Part shown: one piece after another, positions 51,705-59,120 of the stretch
Position numbering within the stretch: the stretch's first letter is position 1
Layout of the letters: each line of letters starts with the position of its first letter
Virus record (IMG/VR): IMGVR_UViG_3300044653_000098
Span: 62,001-126,000 of that record
Source of the DNA: a virus
Length of the DNA stretch: 64,000 bases
Reading direction: 5' to 3' (one strand)
Notes under the pieces: generated by a model
Seen by the model: the letters and a program-made list of their open reading frames with translations, nothing else
What the model was told of the DNA's origin: nothing
The model's database searches: none
Position numbers and translations under genes: made by a program

Positions 51705-52661
51705 ATGAGAATCCTGGTGACCGGCGGGGCCGGCTTTATCGGGTCGGCCCTGGTTCGCCGGCTGGCAGGGGAAGATCATGAGGTCGTCGCGCTGGACGAC
51801 TGCTCCCGCGGGCAGTTCGAGCGCCTGACGGGGGTGCCCTGCCGCCGGATTCCCGGGGATGTCCGGGATGAGGACGCGGTCCTGGAGGGTATGCAGGGCT
51901 GCGATGCTGTGATTCACGCCGCGTACTTGCAGGGCACTCAGACGTTTTACGCCGAGCCCAGGCAGGTTCTCGACGTCGCACTGCGCGGGATCCTGAACGT
52001 CCTGTCGGCCTGTGAGAAGCGCGGGACTCCTGACCTGCTGCTCATCTCCAGCTCCGAGGCATACCAGGTTGCTCCCACGGTGCCGACGCCTGAGGAGATC
52101 CCGCTCGTCGTCCCCGATGTGCAGAACCCGCGGTACAGCTACGGGGGCGGGAAGATCTCCTCCGAGCTGGCTACTCTCGCCTGGCATCACGCCGGGGTGC
52201 TCGACCGCGCCATCATCGCCCGGCCGCACAACGTCGTTGGCCCGGACATGGGCCGCGAGCATGTGATCCCGGAGTTCGCCATCCGGATGGGCAAGCTCGT
52301 GCGCGAGTACCGCAGCGGGATCATCCCGTTCCCGATCCAGGGCACGGGCGAGGAGACGCGCAGCTTCTGCTACATAGATGACTGCGTGGAGCAGCTGTAC
52401 CGGCTGCTCATGCGTGCGCCGGAGGGCCCGAGCGTCTGGCACGTCGGGAACATGGACGAGCGCACGATAGCTGACGTCGCGCACGCTGTGGCTGCCTGCT
52501 ACGGCCGGGAGATCAAGGTCGTCCCCGGCAAGCTTCCCAAGGGCTCGCCCCCGCGGCGCCTGCCGGACACGGCCAAGATCGAGGCTCTCGGATATAAGGC
52601 CGTGGTTCCCTTTGATGAGGCTGTGCGGCGTTCCGTGGAGTGGTACCAGCACAATGGGTGA
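51705..52661 (+). CDS. NAD-dependent sugar epimerase/dehydratase
   Basis: A 318-residue extended short-chain dehydrogenase. The NAD-binding GGAGFIGSALV is at the N-terminus, the active-site tyrosine and lysine are in YSYGGGK, and SSSEAYQ supplies the usual serines. It would convert a nucleotide-activated sugar (epimerisation or dehydration). First gene of the sugar cluster. Confidence 0.85.
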   Translation: MRILVTGGAGFIGSALVRRLAGEDHEVVALDDCSRGQFERLTGVPCRRIPGDVRDEDAVLEGMQGCDAVIHAAYLQGTQTFYAEPRQVLDVALRGILNVLSACEKRGTPDLLLISSSEAYQVAPTVPTPEEIPLVVPDVQNPRYSYGGGKISSELATLAWHHAGVLDRAIIARPHNVVGPDMGREHVIPEFAIRMGKLVREYRSGIIPFPIQGTGEETRSFCYIDDCVEQLYRLLMRAPEGPSVWHVGNMDERTIADVAHAVAACYGREIKVVPGKLPKGSPPRRLPDTAKIEALGYKAVVPFDEAVRRSVEWYQHNG

Positions 52662-53784
52662 GGTAACCGAGTGCGGGATCTGCGGCAGCCCGGAGCTGGA
52701 CCGCATCCTGGACATGGGTTTGCAGCCGCTGGCCGAGCGCGAGAGTGATCTGTACCCGCTGGCTCTGCTGAAGTGCTCGAACTGCACGCTGGTGCAGCTC
52801 AGTTACATCGTGGATCAGCAGGAGGTGTTCCCGCTCAACCACCCGTACGCCACCGGCAACACCAGGTTCCTGCGGGAGCACTTCGCTAAGCTGGCCGCCG
52901 AGCTGGCGGACCAGAGGCTGAAGCCCGGCGATCTGGCGGTCGACATAGGCGCCAACGACGGCACCCTGCTGGCTGCGATCGGGCTGGCAGCGCCGGGCGT
53001 GCGTCTGGCCGCGGTCGAGCCCACCAACCAGGCCCGCAAGTGCCGTGAGCGCGGCATCAGCACCTACCAGAAGTTCTTCACGCCCGCGGTGGCCGGCGAG
53101 ATCCTGCACGACCTCGGATGGGCCAAGGTCGTCATCGCCAGCAATGTGCTGGCTCACGTCCCGGACCCGCACGGGTTCGTGCACGGGGTCACCACGCTGC
53201 TGGACCCCGCTGGCGGGGTGTTCATTACCGAGAACCATGATTGGGCCAGCATCCTCAATGGTCTGCAGGTAGACACCATCTACCACGAGCATCTGAGGTA
53301 CTACTCTGTCGCGGCTCTGTCGCATCTGCTGGCCGTGCACGGCCTTGAGGTGGCCGGTGTCGAGCCGGTGCCGACACACGGGGGATCCCTGCGGGTGACC
53401 GCCCGCAAGACCAGAGGCTCGCTCAGGGACCGCTCCCGGGACGCCATGTACCGGCTGCGTAACCTGCTGGCCCAGGCAGCGGCTCGTGGCGCGGTCTACG
53501 GCATCGGAGCGGCGACCCGCGCGACGCCGCTGATCCACTATGCGGATATCGCCGGCTTTATCGACTGCGTCTGCGAGGTCTCCACCAGCGAGAAGATAGG
53601 AACGTGCATGCCGGGCACCTCTATCCCGGTGGTGGACGAGGCCAAGCTGGTGGCTGACCAGCCGCCGCACGCTCTGCTGTTCTCCTGGCACATCGCGGAC
53701 AGTCTGGTCCCCAAGCTCCGTGAGATGGGTTACCGTGGCAGGCTGATCGTCCCCCTCCCAGAGCCGAGGATCATAGATGGCTGA
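52654..53784 (+). CDS. SAM-dependent C-methyltransferase of sugar type
   Basis: A 376-residue protein with three modules: a zinc-binding N-terminus (CGICGSPEL ... CSNCTLVQ), a class I methyltransferase core (VDIGANDGTLL), and a C-terminal domain containing YGIGAATRATPLI. This is the layout of NovU/TylC3-type sugar C-methyltransferases. Start at ATG 52654 overlaps the epimerase gene by 8 bases. It would add a branch methyl to a nucleotide sugar. Confidence 0.8.
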   Translation: MGEVTECGICGSPELDRILDMGLQPLAERESDLYPLALLKCSNCTLVQLSYIVDQQEVFPLNHPYATGNTRFLREHFAKLAAELADQRLKPGDLAVDIGANDGTLLAAIGLAAPGVRLAAVEPTNQARKCRERGISTYQKFFTPAVAGEILHDLGWAKVVIASNVLAHVPDPHGFVHGVTTLLDPAGGVFITENHDWASILNGLQVDTIYHEHLRYYSVAALSHLLAVHGLEVAGVEPVPTHGGSLRVTARKTRGSLRDRSRDAMYRLRNLLAQAAARGAVYGIGAATRATPLIHYADIAGFIDCVCEVSTSEKIGTCMPGTSIPVVDEAKLVADQPPHALLFSWHIADSLVPKLREMGYRGRLIVPLPEPRIIDG

Positions 53785-54139
53785 CCGGTTCGAGGATCAC
53801 CGTGGCGTGATCCAGGACATCCTGCCCGGCCCGATCGACTGCGTCACCCGGATCTTCACCCGGGCCGGGATGGTTCGCGGGAACCATATTCACCGCGAGA
53901 CCCACCAGTGGACCTACATCATCAGCGGGACCATGGAGACGGTCCTGTCGGATGATGTAGGGCGTGTGCACACGGATACCCGCATGACGGGCGACCTGTT
54001 CCACGAGCCTCCGGGGATGGCGCACGCCTGGAGAGCTGTGTCCGATGTCTGGGTGCTGGTTTTTACCCGTGGGCCGCGCTCGGGCGAGAACTACGAGAGC
54101 GACGTCCAGCGCCTGGCACCGGAGGAACACCTGCTGTGA
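53777..54139 (+). CDS. Cupin, sugar isomerase/WxcM-like
   Basis: A 120-residue single-domain cupin with GNHIHRETHQWTYIISG and a later PGMAHAW, giving the His/Glu metal ligands. Small cupins in sugar clusters often act as ketoisomerases or epimerases (FdtA/WxcM type). Overlaps the preceding gene by 8 bases. Confidence 0.7.
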   Translation: MADRFEDHRGVIQDILPGPIDCVTRIFTRAGMVRGNHIHRETHQWTYIISGTMETVLSDDVGRVHTDTRMTGDLFHEPPGMAHAWRAVSDVWVLVFTRGPRSGENYESDVQRLAPEEHLL

Positions 54140-54960
54140 GCGACTTCAAGGACATGTGCGTCATCGTGATGGCGTGGCGCAGGCCCTACTACCTGAAGCA
54201 GACCCTGGAGTCCTGGGCAGCGGCCGACGGCATCAAGGACATCCGCAGCTTCATCGTCGGGCTCGGAGAGCACCCGCGCAAAGGCGAGAACCTGGCTGTC
54301 ATAGCCGAGGCTGAGCAGGCGATGGGGCGCCCGATCTGGATCCTGGAGGACAGCGACCGGGCCAAGGCCAGCCCGGCCATGCACCGCCCTATGGCCGAGG
54401 CGTGCAACGCCGCCTGGGGCAGCCACGTCGAGGGCGTGCCGGACGCCGGGTGGGTGATCCTGTCGGAGGAGGACAACACCGTCGCTGATGACGTTCTGCA
54501 CTACAACAGCTGGTGCCGCGATACCTTCCAGGACCGTAAGGATGTGCTGCTGGTCTGCTCCCACGACATCCCCTGGGTGGAGGGCTGGTTCGGGCCCGCG
54601 CCGGCTGAGCGTGAGCCGCTGCGCGCCGACGGCGACCCCAACCCCGAGATCGTCCGGCTCAAGCTCGGGTTCGACTCCCACGCCTGGGGCACGTGGCGCG
54701 ACCGGTGGGAGCAGATCCTGGAGCCCACCTGGGACTATGAGTGTAACTCCGGCGGCCCCGACAACTCCGGGTGCGACTGGAACATCGCCACCCGGGTCAT
54801 GCCCAACGGCGGGTATCTAGCGGCCTGCCCCGATGCCTCCCGCTCGTGCAACATCGGCCGCGATGAGGGCGTCTACATGCGCCCGGAGAACTGGCACGTC
54901 AATGAGGCGTTCAAGCCGGTTTACGGGCAGCAGAAGTACCGGCTGGTCGAGGGCTCCTGA
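54136..54960 (+). CDS. Glycosyltransferase-like protein
   Basis: A 274-residue protein with a GT-A-like start (CVIVMAWRRPYYLKQTLESW), an acidic metal-binding candidate (LSEEDNTVADD) and SNIGRDEGVYMRP near the end. GTG start coupled to the cupin gene. Confidence 0.65.
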   Translation: MSDFKDMCVIVMAWRRPYYLKQTLESWAAADGIKDIRSFIVGLGEHPRKGENLAVIAEAEQAMGRPIWILEDSDRAKASPAMHRPMAEACNAAWGSHVEGVPDAGWVILSEEDNTVADDVLHYNSWCRDTFQDRKDVLLVCSHDIPWVEGWFGPAPAEREPLRADGDPNPEIVRLKLGFDSHAWGTWRDRWEQILEPTWDYECNSGGPDNSGCDWNIATRVMPNGGYLAACPDASRSCNIGRDEGVYMRPENWHVNEAFKPVYGQQKYRLVEGS

Positions 54961-55583
54961 TGGCTGACATCTCCGTCCTGCTGCCGACACGCAACCGGCC
55001 AGAGCTGCTGTGCCGCAGCCTCAACTCACTGTTTAACCTGGCAGATGAGCCGGACCAGATTGAGGTCTTGCTGGCGGAGGACCCGGATGCGATCTACGAC
55101 CCCAAGTACGGCAACGTCCTCATCTGGGTGGCTCCGGAGCGCTACGGCAGCGCCCGGATGCACGAGTATTACAACGCCCTGGCCCGGCTGGCTCACGCTC
55201 CGCGCCTTATGATCTGGAATGATGATGCGCTTATGTGCTCCTGGGGGTGGGACACTGCTGTGCGCAGTGCGCCCCCGGACGGCTGCCTGTGGCTGGACCA
55301 CATGGGCACCGGTCCTGATCACTGCAACATGTTCCCGGTCTGGCCCAAAGCCTGGACTGACCTGCTGGGTCACATCGCTGACGGCTCTCCCCGCGTGGAT
55401 ACCTGGATCCAGGAAGTGGCCGAGATCATGGGCCGGCAGGTGAAGGTGCCGGTCCAGCTCCGGCACATCAGCCCGGACGATCAAACGTGGCGAGAGGGGC
55501 GGGAGTATTTCCTGCCCGAGTTCCATGCGCTGCGGCATCTGCGCGAGCGTGACGCCGAAATCCTGCTGGCTAGCGGATTCTAG
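54960..55583 (+). CDS. Family 2-like glycosyltransferase
   Basis: A 207-residue protein beginning ISVLLPTRNRPELLCRSLNSL, the typical GT2 start, with IWNDDAL as the DxD-like metal site. Start overlaps the previous stop by one base. Confidence 0.75.
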   Translation: MADISVLLPTRNRPELLCRSLNSLFNLADEPDQIEVLLAEDPDAIYDPKYGNVLIWVAPERYGSARMHEYYNALARLAHAPRLMIWNDDALMCSWGWDTAVRSAPPDGCLWLDHMGTGPDHCNMFPVWPKAWTDLLGHIADGSPRVDTWIQEVAEIMGRQVKVPVQLRHISPDDQTWREGREYFLPEFHALRHLRERDAEILLASGF

Positions 55584-55591
55584 GAGCTGAG

Positions 55592-56374
55592 ATGGCCCGG
55601 CGCTGGCATCCCATGATGTTCTATAACGAGCTGGACTGGCTGGAATGCCAGCTCTGGGAGACCTACGAGGTGATGTACCGCTACATCATTGTCGAGGCCA
55701 CCCTGGATCACCAGGGCCATCCCAAGCCGCTGTACTACGACGACAGCAAATCGCGCTTCGATCAGTGGCGAGACAAGATAATTCACGTCATTGTGCGCGA
55801 CCTGCCGACGGCGCAGACGACGGCCAACCACTGGGAGAGGGAACGGCCGCAGCGCGACGCGGCTATGCCCGTCCTCTTCGAGCAGGGCAAGCCGGAAGAC
55901 CTGATCTTCAACCTGGATGTGGACGAGATCCCGAGCCAGACCGCTCTGGCTGCCGAGACCCCGGAGATCAAGGGCCTGCAGCTGAGCAACCACCTGTTCG
56001 CGGTCGACTGGTACTCCGAGATGAACGTCATGGGATCGCTCGTGCCGGTGAACTGCCTGGAGCGGTCCATGCAGCCCTCCGAGTTGCCAGGCGCGGTCCG
56101 CGGCGGTCTGTCCTGGATCCGGGAGCACCGCTACGGCTACCCGGTCATCCACAACGCCGGCTGGCACTTCAGCTGGGTCGGCGGGGTGGACGAGTACATC
56201 TCCAAGGACCAGCGCACCCCGCACACCGAGCACCACGATGAGCGAATGCGCCCCGGCGGACCGGAATACTCCTACTATGAGGGAGCCGGGCAGACGCCTG
56301 TCGATGTTGGCCCGGACTGGCCGCGGTACATCCGGGAGCGCCGTTGCCCTGCCAGCTGGTTCCGGCCCCGGTAG
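55592..56374 (+). CDS. GT17-like glycosyltransferase
   Basis: A 260-residue protein resembling the GT17 (N-acetylglucosaminyltransferase) family: FYNELDWLECQLWETYEVMYRYIIVEA at the start, FNLDVDEIPS as the DxD site, and HNAGWHFSWVGG later. It would add a hexosamine to an acceptor glycan. Family call by pattern only. Confidence 0.7.
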   Translation: MARRWHPMMFYNELDWLECQLWETYEVMYRYIIVEATLDHQGHPKPLYYDDSKSRFDQWRDKIIHVIVRDLPTAQTTANHWERERPQRDAAMPVLFEQGKPEDLIFNLDVDEIPSQTALAAETPEIKGLQLSNHLFAVDWYSEMNVMGSLVPVNCLERSMQPSELPGAVRGGLSWIREHRYGYPVIHNAGWHFSWVGGVDEYISKDQRTPHTEHHDERMRPGGPEYSYYEGAGQTPVDVGPDWPRYIRERRCPASWFRPR

Positions 56375-56382
56375 GAGTCCTC

Positions 56383-57048
56383 TTGCTGATCGCGATGCCG
56401 GTAGACAGCCACTCCCCCGGTGATCTCGCTCACTCCCTAGATAGCTGGAGCCGGGTGCGGCCGCCGGGCGGCGAGCCTCTGGAGTTCATCTTCGCGGTCG
56501 AGCCTGACCCCGACATCGTCCCGGAGGTCATCAACCGCTACGCCGGGACGTTCAGCTGGAAGGTGGACATCTTCCAGAACGAGAACCGGCTGGGCCCGGA
56601 CCTCAACCCCGCCCACGTGCTGGAGCTGGCGTTCCGGCGCTCGCCTCAGGTGGTGTTCGCTGACGCCAGCGCGATCGTGTCCACCGACGTTGCCGAGTAC
56701 CTGAGCTGGGCCCTGGAGTGGTTCGAGCACGATGCTCAGTGCCTGGCGGTCTGCACCTTCGAGGAGCACGGCACCTCGCTCAACCCGTCTCTCGCGCGCA
56801 CCGACTTCGCGTTCACCCCGGCCTGCTTCGGGATGTGGGGAAACCGGTGGGACCGGATGCGGCACTGGGATTTCAAGGCCACGGATGACTTCCGGTGGAC
56901 CGACTACGTCCAGCAGCGCCACCTCATGCCCACCGGCCGGTATGTGATCAAGCCCTGGCAGTCCCGCTCGCAGCCGATCCGCGGACCGCGGTCCGCCAGC
57001 TTCGAGCAGGAGGTCGAGCCTCAGCCGACCTACAGCCTGACGGCCTGA
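56383..57048 (+). CDS. Glycosyltransferase-like protein
   Basis: A 221-residue protein with TTG start at 56383 after TAGGAG; ATG 56395 is an alternative. GT-A-like features include FIFAVEPDPD, a VVFADASAIV segment and a late aromatic region. Last of four tandem transferase-type genes. Confidence 0.6.
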   Translation: MLIAMPVDSHSPGDLAHSLDSWSRVRPPGGEPLEFIFAVEPDPDIVPEVINRYAGTFSWKVDIFQNENRLGPDLNPAHVLELAFRRSPQVVFADASAIVSTDVAEYLSWALEWFEHDAQCLAVCTFEEHGTSLNPSLARTDFAFTPACFGMWGNRWDRMRHWDFKATDDFRWTDYVQQRHLMPTGRYVIKPWQSRSQPIRGPRSASFEQEVEPQPTYSLTA

Positions 57049-57073
57049 TGAAGCCCTGCACCGTAACAGGTGC

Positions 57074-57310
57074 ATGCCAAGAGGATGGGATCCCGCGTAC
57101 GACCCGTTCGGCGGGTACCGGGCAACCCGGTCGTTCCTGGGTGTCCGGATCAGCGACAAGACTTTCTCAGACGACTCGATCGACAAGATCCTGAAGGACG
57201 GCAAGGACCCGAAGAAGGTGCTCGGCAAAAAGATGAAAGAGCTGAGCATCAAGGACAAGCAGAAGCTGATCAGGCGTATCGAGGCCCGTGAGAAAAAGAG
57301 AAACCAGTGA
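57074..57310 (+). CDS. Short lysine-rich protein
   Basis: A 78-residue protein with a Tyr/Pro-rich start (WDPAYDPFGGYRATRSF) and a lysine-rich helical tail. Highly basic; may bind nucleic acid or be a small virion protein. Unknown. Last protein gene before the tRNA array. Confidence 0.55.
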   Translation: MPRGWDPAYDPFGGYRATRSFLGVRISDKTFSDDSIDKILKDGKDPKKVLGKKMKELSIKDKQKLIRRIEAREKKRNQ

Positions 57311-57342
57311 GGAAGAGATGATCTTACGCAGGGGGAGACCCA

Positions 57343-57423
57343 GCCCCCGTAGCCCAAAACACCAAGAGGCAGAGGCGCCGCTTTAAAACCGGTCGAGTGT
57401 GGGTTCGAGCCCCACCGGGGGCA
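57343..57423 (+). tRNA. trnL(uaa): tRNA-Leu (anticodon UAA), enlarged D-loop
   Basis: Acceptor GCCCCCG/CGGGGGC, anticodon loop TTTAAAA, T-arm GTGGG TTCGAGC CCCAC, and CCA encoded at 57424-57426. The variable loop is short, unlike normal bacterial tRNA-Leu. The D-loop is about 8 bases longer than usual. There is a C-C mismatch at the top of the anticodon stem. It lies before the array promoter. Confidence 0.7.
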
Positions 57424-57460
57424 CCAGATGGAAGTTCTGCAAGATGGTCCGGAAAAAGAG

Positions 57461-57489
57461 TTGACACGGGTCTACCGGCATCGTAAGGT
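57461..57489 (+). promoter_or_regulatory. tRNA-array promoter with TTGACACGGGTCTACC box
   Basis: TTGACA at 57461-57466, 17-base spacer, TAAGGT at 57484-57489. The box TTGACACGGGTCTACC is identical over 16 bases to that at 25320-25335. Confidence 0.75.
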
Positions 57490-57611
57490 GGGTACATGAT
57501 GCAACGCAGGTACTCAGAGCAGCGGAATCAGGATGGGCATTTTGCCATCCCGTGCCCCGCCATGCTGGGGACCAGCGAGGTGGCTTCTGGGTAGAGGAAG
57601 ATCAAGCTCGG

Positions 57612-57649
57612 AAGCCGCCCGCAGGGACAGAAGCCCTCGCGGGCGGTTT
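57612..57649 (+). terminator. Hairpin between array promoter and second tRNA
   Basis: AAGCCGCCCGC (57612-57622) pairs with GCGGGCGGTTT (57639-57649), and the inner AGGG/CCCT lengthens the stem. It ends with a short T-run, like an intrinsic terminator or attenuator. Confidence 0.65.
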
Positions 57650-57666
57650 GCGTTACAGCTGAACAT

Positions 57667-57737
57667 GGGGAGCAGGCGACGGCTGCCGGCGGGATTCCAA
57701 ACCCCGCGACGAGTGGGTTCGACTCCTACGCACCCTG
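57667..57737 (+). tRNA. trnW(cca): tRNA-Trp-like (anticodon CCA), degenerate
   Basis: Anticodon loop TTCCAAA, T-arm GTGGG TTCGACT CCTAC. The acceptor GGGGAGC/GCACCCT has one A-A mismatch and one G-T pair, and the D-arm is irregular. Length 71. Possibly functional, possibly decaying. Confidence 0.55.
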
Positions 57738-57896
57738 CGGAGCACCACCCTGAAGGCTGGGGTGAACGTGCCAGCAGATTGATAACTCAACAGCGTGAGC
57801 ATCGCCCAGGGCGCCATCCCTGGGCACAAGCTCCCCCGTCCGCGCCTGCGCTCAGGTCTTCCTGGGTCACCATCGGGCACGGCCGGGGGAGATCAT
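57738..57896. other. Array spacer with hairpins, no gene seen
   Basis: About 160 bases without a T-arm or reading frame. GCCCAGGG/CCCTGGGC (57804-57811 and 57818-57825) is a perfect hairpin. CTCCCCCG and CGGGGGAG near the two ends could also pair. Smaller spacers at 59587-59683, 61129-61216 and 61435-61520 likewise show hairpins but no gene. Confidence 0.5.
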
Positions 57897-57968
57897 GGGG
57901 ATGAGAAGCTGAGGTAGCGACCGCGCCCTGCAAGCGTTGGTGACTCGGTTCGATTCCGAGCATCTCCA
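57897..57968 (+). tRNA. trnA(ugc): tRNA-Ala (anticodon UGC), C33
   Basis: Acceptor GGGGATG/CATCTCC contains the G3-U70 pair that identifies alanine tRNAs. The anticodon loop is CCTGCAA, read as UGC with C at position 33, and the T-arm is CTCGG TTCGATT CCGAG. The D-arm is short and irregular. A Cys (GCA) reading would break the anticodon stem. Confidence 0.65.
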
Positions 57969-58047
57969 CGAGACCGCCGCTTGGGGAACAGCTGGGATGG
58001 CCTGGTACCGGGCGTTACCCCCAGACCTGAAACGGAGCGGCGGCAGA

Positions 58048-58122
58048 CTGGGTATAGCTCAGGTTGGTCAGAGCGCGCGGTCCGGGGCCGCGAGGCCGCT
58101 GGTTCAAATCCAGCTACTCAGA
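58048..58122 (+). tRNA. trnP(cgg): tRNA-Pro (anticodon CGG), C33
   Basis: Acceptor CTGGGTA/TACTCAG, anticodon stem CGCGG/CCGCG with loop TCCGGGG, T-arm GCTGG TTCAAAT CCAGC. C replaces U at position 33. Its 3' end abuts the 3' half of the permuted tRNA. Confidence 0.8.
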
Positions 58123-58124
58123 CC

Positions 58125-58258
58125 GGGGGGAGATGCGGGTTCGAGTCCCGCCCTGTCCGTGAAAACTCTCCGCGGTGGCCGATCTGCAGGCGGCTGGCCG
58201 GCCAGGGCCCTGGTCAGGAGAGGGACAGGTAGTCCAATTGGCAGGACGCCCCCTACAT
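58125..58258 (+). tRNA. Candidate circularly permuted tRNA (3' half before 5' half)
   Basis: The 3' half comes first: GGGGG (58126-58130), a T-arm GCGGG TTCGAGT CCCGC (58135-58151) and acceptor strand CCTGTCC (58152-58158). The 5' half follows at 58223-58258: acceptor GGACAGG (58223-58229), D-arm GTCC/GGAC, and CCCCC (58249-58253). The acceptor strands pair 7/7 and the anticodon-stem strands 5/5. The 64-base link also pairs, CTCTCC (58166-58171) with GGAGAG (58217-58222), extending the acceptor helix. Neither half has another partner nearby. The anticodon cannot be assigned because the loop is broken between the halves. Confidence 0.6.
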
Positions 58259-58382
58259 TTTCTGGTGCGGCTTACCACGATCCGGCTGGGGTTCGGGAGA
58301 AGAACGTCCGGGAGGTCGAGCGCAATACGCGGGCGCAGTTCCGCGCAAACGGCGGCCGGATGCTGTGGGAGCACCAGAACAA

Positions 58383-58454
58383 CGGGATGTCGCGTAAGGG
58401 TTAGCGCGCCTGGTTTGGGACCAGGCAGTCAAGGTTCGAGTCCTTGTATCCCGA
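58383..58454 (+). tRNA. trnP(ugg): tRNA-Pro (anticodon UGG)
   Basis: Acceptor CGGGATG/TATCCCG, anticodon stem CCTGG/CCAGG with loop TTTGGGA, T-arm CAAGG TTCGAGT CCTTG, and CCA encoded at 58455-58457. Canonical U33. Confidence 0.85.
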
Positions 58455-58524
58455 CCAGCGGCCAGGATGTTCACCGTGTCCTGGTGCAGCGGAGGCTCGT
58501 TAGGGAGCACCCAACGGTGACGGC

Positions 58525-58597
58525 GGGTCTGTAGCTCAGACGGGAGAGCGGTCCCCTGAAAAGGGACAGGTGGAGGATTCGATCGCCTCCGGGCCCA
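58525..58597 (+). tRNA. trnF(gaa): tRNA-Phe (anticodon GAA)
   Basis: Acceptor GGGTCTG/CGGGCCC with wobble pairs, anticodon stem GTCCC/GGGAC with loop CTGAAAA, T-arm GAGGA TTCGATC GCCTC with one mismatch. Confidence 0.75.
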
Positions 58598-58615
58598 CGC
58601 TGTAGCAGGTAGCCC

Positions 58616-58687
58616 GCCGCACTAACACAATGGCTAGTGTGTCTGTCTTCCAAGCAGAGAATGCGAGTTCGATTCTCGCGTGCGGCT
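58616..58687 (+). tRNA. trnG(ucc): tRNA-Gly (anticodon UCC)
   Basis: Acceptor GCCGCAC/GTGCGGC, D-stem ACAC/GTGT, anticodon stem TCTGT/GCAGA with loop CTTCCAA, T-arm GCGAG TTCGATT CTCGC. Confidence 0.85.
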
Positions 58688-58792
58688 CGGTGACGAGCAG
58701 AGCTGAAACCTCTGTGATCGCGCAAGTGGCTGGCAGGCCACGGCCGGGCAGGCTCTGGGGGACTGCCATCTCGCAGGGGTGCCCGGTTCTGA

Positions 58793-58865
58793 GTGCCGCT
58801 AGCACAACGGTTACTGCACCTGACTCTTAATCAGGGGGTTCTCGGTTCGAGTCCGAGGCGGCGCA
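58793..58865 (+). tRNA. trnK(cuu): tRNA-Lys (anticodon CUU)
   Basis: Acceptor GTGCCGC/GCGGCGC, anticodon stem CCTGA/TCAGG with loop CTCTTAA, T-arm CTCGG TTCGAGT CCGAG. Confidence 0.85.
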
Positions 58866-58866
58866 C

Positions 58867-58942
58867 GGGCGAGTACGTCCAACTGGCAGAGCGGCCGGCC
58901 TCAAAATCCGCGCGGTTGCGGGTTCGACTCCCGCCTCGCCTA
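58867..58942 (+). tRNA. trnL(caa): tRNA-Leu (anticodon CAA), short variable loop
   Basis: Acceptor GGGCGAG/CTCGCCT, loop CTCAAAA, T-arm GCGGG TTCGACT CCCGC. Anticodon stem has two mismatches. Lacks the long variable arm normal for tRNA-Leu, as does the UAA gene at 57343. Confidence 0.7.
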
Positions 58943-58947
58943 CACGA

Positions 58948-59021
58948 TGGAGCATGGTGGTAATTCGGTATCCCACTGGGCCCTGAACCCAGGGATCCAG
59001 GTTCGAGTCCTGGTGCTCCAG
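58948..59021 (+). tRNA. trnQ(cug): tRNA-Gln (anticodon CUG), C33
   Basis: Acceptor TGGAGCA/TGCTCCA, perfect anticodon stem CTGGG/CCCAG with loop CCCTGAA, T-arm CCAGG TTCGAGT CCTGG. C at position 33. Confidence 0.8.
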
Positions 59022-59120
59022 CTAGTCCTGGCCCGGCTTTCCCTGAATTGACAGGCGACCCCGAAGCGTGACGGCGCATAAGGGGACGGGCACGACGGTG
59101 CGGTCCGGCCGGGACTTCAT

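Larger units (their letters stand above)
57427..57666 (+). ncRNA. Promoter, structured leader and terminator ahead of the array
   Basis: The promoter TTGACA (57461) / TAAGGT (57484), spacing 17, would start a transcript near 57495. It contains hairpins such as GGATGG/CCATCC (57532 region) and CCCC/GGGG (57556 region). A strong hairpin with T-rich end (57612-57649) comes before the next tRNA. The result would be a ~150-base RNA, or an attenuator that controls read-through into the tRNAs. No reading frame with a ribosome site is convincing. Confidence 0.5.

Noticed and set aside
58260-58404. Protein-like stretch (REKNVREVERNTRAQFRANGG) between the permuted tRNA and tRNA-Pro
   Set aside because: Resembles a fragment of a coding sequence, but there is no start codon or ribosome site and the frame runs into a tRNA; possibly a gene remnant.
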